Below are positions 8,962-22,156 of a stretch of 64,000 nt of DNA, piece by piece. The DNA lies in the NCBI RefSeq assembly GCF_017921975.2, contig NZ_JAGEMO020000023.1, forward strand, positions 1 to 64,000. Direction: 5' to 3'. The notes beneath the pieces were generated by a model, which was not told where the DNA came from, searched no databases, and saw only the letters and a program-made list of their open reading frames with translations. The translations under genes and the position numbers were made by a program. How positions within the stretch are numbered: the stretch's first letter is position 1; each line of letters starts with the position of its first letter. Source of the DNA: Hymenobacter terricola. GTDB taxonomy: Bacteria > Bacteroidota > Bacteroidia > Cytophagales > Hymenobacteraceae.

Positions 8962-9513
8962 ATGAGTATTCCCTTAACCCCCAGGCAACTGCTGTCGATG
9001 AAAAAGTATGTAGTAAACAGAAAATGCACCGATTGCGGCTTTGAAGTAAACGCGCCTCTTACGAAACGAGAAGCCGCTTTTGAGCTTTTCGATGCAACTG
9101 AATTGTTCGGCCCAACTTGCGTCGTATGTGGTGGAAGCAAATCCACAGGCAGTTTCACGATGCCCATGCTCGATGAAGAATTGATTACAGCGTGGGCGCA
9201 GGATGAGGGGCTCTTTGTGGAACGGCAGGATGAGGAATTGATACTGGCAGAAGGACGATATTTAGAAATGATATTGGGGGCACTTGATAGCCCACTCACA
9301 CTGCTACATAAAAAACATGTCCTGCTTTCAGCTCTATGCGTGATTATTTACGATAATGCTGTAGTAGACGGCAAGGAATGGAAGCCGAATAATAGTCTTA
9401 AGCAACGCGCAATTGATGAATTGAATAAGCGTAAAGAATTGCTGGCTCAGGCCGGAGATTCGATAATGGATTATATCCAAAAGGTCGTCTATCCACAATT
9501 GAGTAAAGACTGA
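8962..9513 (+). CDS. Hypothetical protein with two CxxC motifs, AT-rich gene
   Basis: 183 residues from the ATG at 8962; an internal ATG at 8998 (MKKYVVNRKCTDCGFEV) is an equally good start. CTDC near the N-terminus and CVVC about 30 residues later could form a zinc ribbon. The rest is acidic and helical, with no membrane segment and no family I recognise. The gene is clearly more AT-rich than its neighbours and uses different codons (many AAA, GAA, TTG), which suggests acquisition. It lies in the same direction as the preceding flavoprotein gene and converges on gltD. Confidence 0.6.
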   Translation: MSIPLTPRQLLSMKKYVVNRKCTDCGFEVNAPLTKREAAFELFDATELFGPTCVVCGGSKSTGSFTMPMLDEELITAWAQDEGLFVERQDEELILAEGRYLEMILGALDSPLTLLHKKHVLLSALCVIIYDNAVVDGKEWKPNNSLKQRAIDELNKRKELLAQAGDSIMDYIQKVVYPQLSKD

Positions 9514-9574
9514 AAAGCGACAAGCGCGGGCATTTAATACAGCCGGGGCTTGTCACATTATTGGGCTGGTCACA

Positions 9575-9619
9575 TCGGGGGGACGGATTGCCACGGCTTC
9601 GCCTCGCAATAACAAACGC
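9575..9619. repeat. Possible truncated repeat arm
   Basis: The stretch with GGATTGCCACGGCTTCGCCT followed by CGCAATAACAAACG looks like one arm of the widespread GATTGCCACGGCTTCGCC...CGCAATGACA type of bacterial palindromic repeat, without its partner. It lies between convergent genes. Weak evidence. Confidence 0.3.
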
Positions 9620-11089
9620 TCACGCAAACATGCCCACCGCATTCTTGCTCGGCAATGCCGTCTTGCCCGTCAGGAACACATCGACCTGCCGCGCCGCCTC
9701 GCGGCCTTCTGAGATGGCCCAGACGACCAGCGACTGGCCCCGGCGCATGTCGCCGGCCACGAAAATAGTGGGCTGATTGGTGACAAAGGCGCTTTCATCG
9801 GCCAGCACGTTGCCGCGCTGGTCCAGGTCCACGCCCAGCTCCGTCAGCAGGCCTTCGATGCGGGGGCCGGTGAAGCCCAGGGCCAGCAGCACGCGCTGGC
9901 AGGGGATTTCGCGGTCCGAATCGGACACTTCCTCGAAGCGGAGACGGCGGCCCAGCACGTCGGTTTCCCAGGTCACGTCGCTCACGAGCAGGGCGCGGAG
10001 CTGGCCGTTCTCATCACCGAGGAAAGCCTTGGTATTGATGCCCCAGTAGCGCTGGCAGCCTTCTTCGTGCGAGCTGCTGCTGCGGAAAATGTGCGGCTCG
10101 GCGGGCCAGGGCGTGTGCGCGGGGCGCTCGTTGCCGGGCTGGTTCATCAGGGCAAACTGCGTGACGGTGCGCGCGCCCTGGCGATTGGCCGTTCCCACGC
10201 AGTCGGAGCCGGTGTCGCCGCTGCCGATGACGACCACATCCTGGCCTTCCATCCAAATCGCCTCATCGTCAACCGCTAACTCGCTCACGCGGCGGTTGTG
10301 CTGGGTGAGGTAGTCCATGGCGAAATGGATGCCGGGCAGCTCGCGGCCGGTAATGGGCAGGTCGCGCGGCACGCTGGCCCCGCCGGCCAGCACCACGGCG
10401 TCGAAGTCGCGGGTGAGGTCGGCGGCCGGGATATCGCGGCCGATTTCGGTGTTGCAGCGGAAGCTGATGCCGTCTTCTTCCAGCAGCCTGATGCGCCGGT
10501 CAATCACCCATTTATCCAGCTTGAAATCGGGGATGCCGTAGCGGAGCAGGCCGCCGGGCCGGTCGTCGCGCTCGAACACCGTGACGGTGTGGCCGGCCTT
10601 GGCCAGCTGTGCGGCTGCCGCCAGCCCGGCCGGCCCGGAGCCTACCACGGCCACCGTCTTGTCCGATTTCAGGACCGGCGAAGTGGGCTGCACGTAGCCT
10701 TTCGAGAAAGCAATTTCGATGATGTGCTTCTCGATTTCCTCAATGGCCACCGGGCTGCTGTGGATGCTGAGCACGCAGGCGGCCTCGCACGGTGCGGGGC
10801 AGATGCGGCCCGTGAACTCGGGGAAGTTGTTGGTGGCCGAGAGAATCTGGTAGGCATTTTCCCAGTCCTGCTCGCGCACCGCGTCGTTGAATTCGGGGAT
10901 GATATTGCCCAGCGGGCAGCCCGAGTGACAAAACGGAATGCCGCAATCCATGCACCGGGCGGCCTGTTTCGTGAGCTGATTTTCGGAGTAGGTGCCCACG
11001 AACTCGCGGTTGTGGGCAATGCGCTCCTGCGGCGCAGCTTTGGGCGGCAGCTCGCGGGCGAATTCTTTGAAACCGGTGGGGTTGGCCAT
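9620..11089 (-). CDS. gltD: Glutamate synthase small subunit
   Basis: 489 residues. The N-terminal Fe-S domain has the cysteine run CMDCGIPFCHSGCPLGN and later CPAPCEAACVL. Two dinucleotide folds follow: VAVVGSGPAGLAAAAQL for FAD near residue 148, and VVVIGSGDTGSDCVG for NADPH near residue 285. It supplies electrons from NADPH to GltB for making glutamate from glutamine and 2-oxoglutarate. It is downstream of gltB in the sense that transcription runs from gltB (start 15731) into gltD's upstream gap of about 120 bases, which is filled by repeat family C; a shared transcript is likely. Confidence 0.96.
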   Translation of the reverse strand: MANPTGFKEFARELPPKAAPQERIAHNREFVGTYSENQLTKQAARCMDCGIPFCHSGCPLGNIIPEFNDAVREQDWENAYQILSATNNFPEFTGRICPAPCEAACVLSIHSSPVAIEEIEKHIIEIAFSKGYVQPTSPVLKSDKTVAVVGSGPAGLAAAAQLAKAGHTVTVFERDDRPGGLLRYGIPDFKLDKWVIDRRIRLLEEDGISFRCNTEIGRDIPAADLTRDFDAVVLAGGASVPRDLPITGRELPGIHFAMDYLTQHNRRVSELAVDDEAIWMEGQDVVVIGSGDTGSDCVGTANRQGARTVTQFALMNQPGNERPAHTPWPAEPHIFRSSSSHEEGCQRYWGINTKAFLGDENGQLRALLVSDVTWETDVLGRRLRFEEVSDSDREIPCQRVLLALGFTGPRIEGLLTELGVDLDQRGNVLADESAFVTNQPTIFVAGDMRRGQSLVVWAISEGREAARQVDVFLTGKTALPSKNAVGMFA

Positions 11090-11097
11090 GTTATTTA

Positions 11098-11210
11098 GTA
11101 GGAACGCGCCACGGCGCGTTCAATCGTTGTGCCCGTTTGGGCTGTATGTTTTGCTATTGAAACAGGCGGCTGCCGGATTGTGCTACCGCCGAACGCGCCA
11201 TGGCGCGTTC

Positions 11211-11214
<4 letters not shown>
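11098..11214. repeat. REPIN-like palindromic repeat, family C
   Basis: GTAG, hairpin GAACGCGCC-AC-GGCGCGTTC, a spacer of about 68 bases, hairpin GAACGCGCC-AT-GGCGCGTTC, CTAC. It has the same GTAG/CTAC bracket and double-hairpin plan as family A but a different stem sequence. It fills the gltB-gltD gap, and its right-end CTA is the complement of the gltB stop codon TAG (11211-11213). Confidence 0.85.
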
Positions 11215-15731
<4,517 letters not shown>

Positions 15732-15954
15732 CGGGAGTTTAAAAATTCATGAGAAGGGTGCCGCCGCCCGGCGGGAACGCCAGCATGGGCAGACGTAAAA
15801 TCAGCCAGTTGCACACAGTCGTTCACAAGGAACGGCCCGCCGGTGGGAGACAAAATGGCGTTATTCGCTGCTTTACTATTTCCAGAGCGTTGTATTGATT
15901 GATAAATTGTTGAATTATAATAAATTGCAGGTGGTGATTGTACAACGTCAAAAC

Positions 15955-16059
15955 TCGTCATGCAGCGTGCAGCGAAGCATCTCGCTTGCCACCACTAATC
16001 CTTTTCTGACGATTGAGTTGCTGCTACACGCGAGATGCTTCGCTACGCTCTGCATGACA
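15955..16059. repeat. Long palindromic repeat, family B, copy 2
   Basis: Arms CTCGTCATGCAGCGTGCAGC...GAAGCATCTCGC and GCGAGATGCTTCG...GCTCTGCATGACAG. It lies in the 520-base gap between gltB (divergent) and the permease gene. The remainder of that gap (15732-15954) is AT-rich and presumably carries the gltB promoter; I see no gene in it. Confidence 0.8.
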
Positions 16060-16251
16060 GGAAGGTATAGCCGCTAAATGAACGTTTTCCTGCCCCGCCA
16101 AGCGGCACGGAACTGTAAGTTACGGGAGCTTTTTTCAGATTCGGCTGCTAATCCAAAAAGTTTAGCCTACTTTCTTCAGGAAATCCAACCTGCCTTAAAA
16201 TCCAGGGTCCCCAAACGTTTCCAGCACCATTTTCCTCAAACACCCCGGCAA

Positions 16252-16860
16252 ATGCAAGGCCTGCTGCCCATTTTATTCGCTTCAGTGGCCGGAATGGGTC
16301 ATGCCTTCGAACCCGACCACCTGCTGGCCGTGGGCAACCTGATTTCGCGCCGAGACACCCTTGCCGAAGCCCTTCGCGACGGGGTGTACTGGGGCCTGGG
16401 CCACACTACCACGCTGGTCGTCGTGGGCGCCGTCATCCTGCTGGGCCGCGTCACCTTCCTCACCTCCGGCTACTTCGAAGCCGCCGTGGGCCTCATGCTA
16501 GTAGTAATGGGCATCAGCCGCCTGCTGGAGCAGCGCCGGCCGCCCGCCAAGGTGCGGCCCGGTGCTGCGCCGTCGCGGGCGGCCTATGCCGTGGGCCTGC
16601 TCCACGGCCTGGCCGGCAGCGGCGCGCTGGTGCTGCTGGTGATGAGCGAAATCCGCAGCCCGTGGCTGAGCGTGCTTTACTTCGCGGTATTCGGCGCAGG
16701 CTCCATCTTGGGCATGTTTATCGTGGCCGGGCTGTGCAGCGTGCCGTTCACGCAACGGATGAAAATTAGCCGGACGTTGAAGTTTGGCACCGTTACCTTG
16801 TCGTCGCTTCTGTGCATTGGGTACGGCGGCTGGATGATTTATGGGAATGTGCGATGGTAG
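16252..16860 (+). CDS. UreH/NicO-type nickel (cobalt) permease-like membrane protein
   Basis: 202 residues with about six hydrophobic segments. The first contains HAFEPDHLLAVGNLIS, the His-x4-Asp-His signature of the NicO/UreH transporters, and a second histidine lies in YWGLGHTTTLV. Such proteins bring nickel into urease-producing cells, and this one stands directly upstream of the urease block. I take the ATG at 16252, which places the signature in the first membrane span; a longer frame back to 16078 begins in a family B repeat region and adds a non-membrane, low-quality N-terminus. Metal specificity is inferred from context. Confidence 0.8.
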   Translation: MQGLLPILFASVAGMGHAFEPDHLLAVGNLISRRDTLAEALRDGVYWGLGHTTTLVVVGAVILLGRVTFLTSGYFEAAVGLMLVVMGISRLLEQRRPPAKVRPGAAPSRAAYAVGLLHGLAGSGALVLLVMSEIRSPWLSVLYFAVFGAGSILGMFIVAGLCSVPFTQRMKISRTLKFGTVTLSSLLCIGYGGWMIYGNVRW

Positions 16861-16875
16861 AACGTCAACCAAAAA

Positions 16876-16981
16876 GAACGTCATGCAGAGCATAGCGAAG
16901 CATCTCGCGTGCCACCACTAATTCCTGACGATTGAATTACTACCACAAGCGAGATGCTTCGCTGCGCTCTGCATGACGTTC
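16876..16981. repeat. Long palindromic repeat, family B, copy 3
   Basis: Arms GAACGTCATGCAGAGC...GAAGCATCTCGC and GCGAGATGCTTCGC...GCTCTGCATGACGTTC. Between the permease gene and the GIY-YIG gene; ends 21 bases before the latter's ATG. Confidence 0.85.
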
Positions 16982-17002
16982 CTCTGACTAAAACAACAAT
17001 TC

Positions 17003-17309
17003 ATGTACGTCTACCTGCTCACAAATCCCAACCGCACCGTGCTATATATCGGCGTAACAAATGACTTAACGCGTCGCCTCGCCGAGCACAGTAATAACCT
17101 GGGTAACCACGGCAAATTCACCGGCCGCTACCAGGCCAACCTGCTCGTCTACTTTGAAATCCAGCCCGATGCCACCCAATCCATTGCCCGCGAAAAGGAA
17201 TTAAAAGGTTGGAGCCGCGCCAAACAAGGAAAAGCTAATTGCCGAATTCAACCCCAACTGGGAACCCATCGACCTGGAAACCTGGACTGGCCCGTTTAGT
17301 GAAACTTAG
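17003..17309 (+). pseudogene. GIY-YIG nuclease-family protein, frameshifted near the C-terminus
   Basis: The first 73 codons read MYVYLLTNPNRTVLYIGVTN, then RRLAEH, then IAREKELKGWSRAK, the standard short GIY-YIG (UPF0213-like) endonuclease domain with its Y-x-Y, R and E positions. After the codons for WSRAK the frame reads Gln-Gly-Lys-Ala-Asn and ends at 17299 with an unlikely tail. Dropping one base at about 17225 restores the usual ending (KEKLIAEFNPNWEPIDLETW) and a stop at 17309. The nuclease core is complete, so the protein may still fold; it could also be a sequencing error. It is flanked by family B copies 3 and 4. Confidence 0.75.
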
Positions 17310-17310
17310 C

Positions 17311-17414
17311 ACGTCATGCAGAGCGCAGCGAAGCATCTCGCGTGCCACCACTAATTCCTAACGATTGAAGTACTACCACAAGCGAGATGCTTCGCTACGC
17401 TCTGCATGACGTTC
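17311..17414. repeat. Long palindromic repeat, family B, copy 4
   Basis: Arms ACGTCATGCAGAGCGCAGCG...AAGCATCTCGC and GCGAGATGCTTCGC...GCTCTGCATGACGTTC. It ends 17 bases before the start of the fused urease gamma-beta gene, so it sits where a promoter or leader would be expected. Confidence 0.85.
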
Positions 17415-17431
17415 TTTACCGCACCCCCCCT

Positions 17432-18169
17432 ATGCACCTCGCCCCCAAAGACCTCGACAAGCTCATCCTCCACCAGGCCGGCGTGGTGGCCCAGAAGCGC
17501 TACGCCCGCGGCCTGCTCCTGAACTATCCCGAAGCCCTGGCCCTCATCGCCACGCAGCTGCTGGAGTTCATCCGCGACGGCGAGCGGGTGGCCGTGCTCA
17601 TGGACAAGGGCAAGCAGCTGCTGGGCCTGGCCGACGTGCTGCCCGGCGTGGCCGACCTGCTCCACGAAGTCCAAATCGAAGGCACCTTCCCCGACGGCAC
17701 CAAGCTCGTGACCGTGCACCACCCCATCTGCCGCGAAACCGGCGATGCCGCCCTGGCCCTCTACGGCTCCGGCCTGAGCCGCGCCACTGCCCCGGCGCCA
17801 GCGCCCGCCAGCCCCCCGCCGCCCGGCGAATACCTGCTGGCCGACGGCGACATCATCCTCAACGAAACCCGCGCCACCGTCGCGGTGGACGTCGTGAACC
17901 TGGGCGACCGGCCCGTGCAGGTCGGCTCGCACTACCCCTTCTTCGAAACCAACGCCGCGCTGCAATTCGACCGCGCGGCGGCCTACGGGTTCCGCCTCAA
18001 CATCCCGGCCGGCACCGCAGTACGCTTCGAGCCCGGCGAACGCAAGCGCGTTACATTAGTGGCCCTCAGCGGCGAGCGCATCGTGTACGGCGGCAATGGC
18101 TGGATTGATGGCCAGCTGGAGGATGCTGGAAAGAAGCAGCAGGCGCTTGAGAAACTTGCCAATAATTGA
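17432..18169 (+). CDS. ureAB: Urease gamma and beta subunits fused
   Basis: 245 residues. Residues 1-100 are the gamma subunit (LILHQAGVVAQKRYARGL, LMDKGKQLLGLADVLPGV, HHPI). A proline/alanine linker (APAPAPASPPPPG) around residues 118-130 joins it to the beta subunit (GEYLLADGDIILNETRA, VGSHYPFFETNAALQFDR, RLNIPAGTAVRFEPGE). Gamma-beta fusion is known in several lineages. The frame could be opened further upstream to 17387, but that region is repeat B copy 4, so the ATG at 17432 is preferred. The next gene before ureC is an unrelated membrane protein. Confidence 0.95.
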   Translation: MHLAPKDLDKLILHQAGVVAQKRYARGLLLNYPEALALIATQLLEFIRDGERVAVLMDKGKQLLGLADVLPGVADLLHEVQIEGTFPDGTKLVTVHHPICRETGDAALALYGSGLSRATAPAPAPASPPPPGEYLLADGDIILNETRATVAVDVVNLGDRPVQVGSHYPFFETNAALQFDRAAAYGFRLNIPAGTAVRFEPGERKRVTLVALSGERIVYGGNGWIDGQLEDAGKKQQALEKLANN

Positions 18170-18194
18170 CAGATAATCTTGTCATCTTAGCGAT

Positions 18195-18764
18195 ATGGAA
18201 AATCAAAAAAGTAATTGGTCTGACAAGATTCTTCGCGTAGCTGGGGTGATTATTCTGGCTTGCTTTTCTAAATACGTACTTGGAATCGGCTTGCTATTGA
18301 TAGCATTTGCTGTCGCCATTGGGCTTGTTCTTTTGCTATGCCTTCCGCTGATTCTGTTTTACTTAGATAAGCAGTTTAAAAAGGAGCAAGAGGAGTTTCA
18401 AAAGGAATATAAGGAATTTTTAAGCCGTGTAAATGGCAGTAAATTCTTCTTTTATAACAGCCGGAGAAGCAGCTTTGAATTTGCAAAAGACACCGTTGTG
18501 CCGCAATTGCAACCCACTACAAACATTGTTTTTGTAGATGGAGAGGATATTGATTGTGGCCCTGATAGCAAGTTCGTTTCCCATATGCTTTACGGCGTGA
18601 AAGAGCGAAAAGGCTTTCCTTATCTGATTAAAATTGTCAATGAGGAACCTGTAGATTATTCAGTCAATCATCTATTCTATAACACAATGGCAGGTAAGAA
18701 GCCATTGACTCCTTTGTTACAAAGAATTGATGCTTTTTACGAAGCACCTGCTGTTTCTGAATAA
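18195..18764 (+). CDS. Unknown two-span membrane protein inserted in the urease operon
   Basis: 189 residues. Two hydrophobic segments (about residues 13-33 and 35-57) are followed by a charged coiled stretch (KKEQEEFQKEYKEFLSRV) and a C-terminal soluble domain of about 110 residues that I do not recognise. The gene is strikingly AT-rich compared with ureAB and ureC. It starts 25 bases after the ureAB stop and ends 15 bases before the ureC start, in the same direction, so it must be transcribed with the operon. It has no known urease role. An ATCTTAG sequence ends just before its ATG and could be a weak -7 element of its own. Confidence 0.65.
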   Translation: MENQKSNWSDKILRVAGVIILACFSKYVLGIGLLLIAFAVAIGLVLLLCLPLILFYLDKQFKKEQEEFQKEYKEFLSRVNGSKFFFYNSRRSSFEFAKDTVVPQLQPTTNIVFVDGEDIDCGPDSKFVSHMLYGVKERKGFPYLIKIVNEEPVDYSVNHLFYNTMAGKKPLTPLLQRIDAFYEAPAVSE

Positions 18765-18779
18765 GCTTTACGCTACAAT

Positions 18780-20495
<1,716 letters not shown>

Positions 20496-20496
20496 T

Positions 20497-20560
20497 GTAG
20501 CGCGGACTTTGTAGTCCGCGAGTTAACCAATCCACTCGCGGACTACAAAGTCCGCGCTAC
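20497..20560. repeat. REPIN-like palindromic repeat, family A, copy 2
   Basis: GTAG-CGCGGACT-TTGT-AGTCCGCG, spacer of about 16 bases, CGCGGACT-ACAA-AGTCCGCG-CTAC. It starts one base after the ureC stop and ends five bases before the ureF ATG, occupying the complete gap. Confidence 0.9.
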
Positions 20561-20565
20561 TATCC

Positions 20566-21237
20566 ATGCACTTCGCCCGCCTCCTGCACCTCGTCGATTC
20601 GGCCATCCCCACCGGCTCGTTCGCCTATTCCTACGGCTTGGAAAGCAGCCTCACGTTTGGCCTAATCACCACGCCGGTTGCGCTGCGGAACTACCTGTAT
20701 TCCTATTTGCAGCAAGCCGGCAGCGCCGAATTGCCCTTCATTCATTCCACTTTTCACCTCACCGAAAAAAGCCCCGAATTCCAAACGCTGGCCGAAGAAT
20801 ACGATGCCCAAGTATTGGTCCCCGGCCTCTATAAAGCCAGCGCCGTGCAGGGCCGCAACTGGCTGAAACTACTGGCCACGTTCTACCCGAATGCCGAATT
20901 GGAAACCATTACAAATTGGTTTGCCGCGCAGGAAATACCCCCGCACTTCACGCTGGTTTTCGCGCTGGCCTTGCAGCGGGTGGGTTTTGCTTTGGAAGAG
21001 CAAAAGGCCATGTACCTCCACATGCTGCTGCGCGACCAGCTCAGCGCCGCCATTCGCCTCGGGTTTCTGGGGCCGCTGGAGGGGCACCAGTTGCAACACG
21101 ATTTCTACGCGGTGTTCGAGCATATTTTAGCGGCGCAGGAGGGGAGGGGCTTTGGCGAGGCCAGCCGCTCGGCGTTTATGCTCGATGTGGCGCAGGTGCT
21201 GCACGAGGACGTATACTCGCGGCTGTTTCAGAACTAA
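20566..21237 (+). CDS. ureF: Urease accessory protein UreF
   Basis: 223 residues, all-helical. The opening HLVDSAIPTGSFAYSYGLE and the GLYKASAVQGRNWLKL and LGFLGPLEGHQLQH segments match UreF, the GTPase-regulating scaffold that joins UreD and UreG on the apo-urease. The ATG lies only five bases after the end of repeat A copy 2, so there is no room for a conventional ribosome-binding site outside the hairpin. UreG follows after repeat A copy 3. Confidence 0.93.
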   Translation: MHFARLLHLVDSAIPTGSFAYSYGLESSLTFGLITTPVALRNYLYSYLQQAGSAELPFIHSTFHLTEKSPEFQTLAEEYDAQVLVPGLYKASAVQGRNWLKLLATFYPNAELETITNWFAAQEIPPHFTLVFALALQRVGFALEEQKAMYLHMLLRDQLSAAIRLGFLGPLEGHQLQHDFYAVFEHILAAQEGRGFGEASRSAFMLDVAQVLHEDVYSRLFQN

Positions 21238-21306
21238 GTAGCGCGGACTTTTAGTCCGCGAGTCCGTATTCAACTCACCCATTCGCGGACTAAAAGTCCG
21301 CGCTAC
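21238..21306. repeat. REPIN-like palindromic repeat, family A, copy 3
   Basis: GTAG-CGCGGACT-TTT-AGTCCGCG, spacer, CGCGGACT-AAA-AGTCCGCG-CTAC. It begins at the base after the ureF stop and ends five bases before the ureG ATG. The loop differs from copy 2 in length and is matched by the complementary change in the other arm. Confidence 0.9.
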
Positions 21307-21311
21307 TACTT

Positions 21312-22064
21312 ATGGCTTTTGTCGAAAAACTTGCCCTGCTCCTCCACGGCCATACCCACGAAGCCTACGAATCGCCCGGCGACTTCAACGAGCGCGAAAC
21401 GCGCCGGCTGCCGTCCTACCGCAACTTCCGCAAGCGGGCCTTCACCGTGGGCATCGGCGGGCCGGTGGGCACGGGCAAAACGGCGCTGCTCAAAGCCCTG
21501 TGCGAGCGGCTGCGGCACGAGTTCGAATTGGGTGTGGTGACGAATGATATTTTCACCCGCGAAGACGCTGAATTTCTCATTCGTAACAGCGCCCTGAGCG
21601 AGGACCGGATTGTGGGCGTGGAAACCGGCGGCTGCCCGCATGCCGCGATTCGGGAAGATATTTCGCTGAACATGGACGCGCTCGAAGGCCTCATGCAGCG
21701 CTTCAACTACGGCCTTGATTACCTCTTCGTGGAAAGCGGCGGCGACAACCTGGCCGCCCACTTCAGCCGCGAGCTGGTGGATTATTCCATCTACGTCATC
21801 GACGTGTCGGGCGGGGATAAAATTCCGCGCAAGGGCGGCCCCGGCATCACGCAGTCCGACCTGCTCATTATCAACAAAATCGACCTCAAAGACTTAATCA
21901 AAGCTGACCTCGGCGTGATGGAGCGCGACTCGAAGAAGATGCGCGGCGACGGCCCGTTTCTGTTTGCGCGGGCCGTGGATGGCTTTGGGCTGGAGGAGAT
22001 TATCGGCCATATCAAAGCGGCCAAGGCCCGCGCCTTGGCCGCCGTGCGGGAGGACAGGCGGTAG
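21312..22064 (+). CDS. ureG: Urease accessory GTPase UreG
   Basis: 250 residues. P-loop GIGGPVGTGKTALL, VVTNDIFTREDAEFLI, the metal-binding ETGGCPHAAIREDISLN (Cys-Pro-His), and the guanine-specificity segment IINKIDL are present. UreG binds nickel and GTP and delivers nickel to urease with UreF and UreD. The protein carries an N-terminal extension of about 30-40 residues with HGHTHEAYE, a small His cluster. Since no ureE is seen in the cluster this cluster may take over some nickel binding, which is only inference. Confidence 0.96.
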   Translation: MAFVEKLALLLHGHTHEAYESPGDFNERETRRLPSYRNFRKRAFTVGIGGPVGTGKTALLKALCERLRHEFELGVVTNDIFTREDAEFLIRNSALSEDRIVGVETGGCPHAAIREDISLNMDALEGLMQRFNYGLDYLFVESGGDNLAAHFSRELVDYSIYVIDVSGGDKIPRKGGPGITQSDLLIINKIDLKDLIKADLGVMERDSKKMRGDGPFLFARAVDGFGLEEIIGHIKAAKARALAAVREDRR

Positions 22065-22068
22065 GAGA

Positions 22069-22154
22069 GTAGCGCGGACTCTGTAGTCCGCGTCCCCCAC
22101 ATTATGCACATCCGGAATACGGCGCGGGGGCGCGGACTACAAAGTCCGCGCTAC
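22069..22154. repeat. REPIN-like palindromic repeat, family A, copy 4
   Basis: GTAG-CGCGGACT-CTGT-AGTCCGCG, a longer spacer of about 42 bases, CGCGGACT-ACAA-AGTCCGCG-CTAC. It fills the gap between the convergent stops of ureG and ureD (ends 2 bases before the latter). Confidence 0.9.
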
Positions 22155-22156
22155 GG

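Noticed and set aside
16078..16251. N-terminal extension of the nickel permease
   Set aside because: Not membrane-like, starts next to a repeat; a later ATG gives a normal permease.
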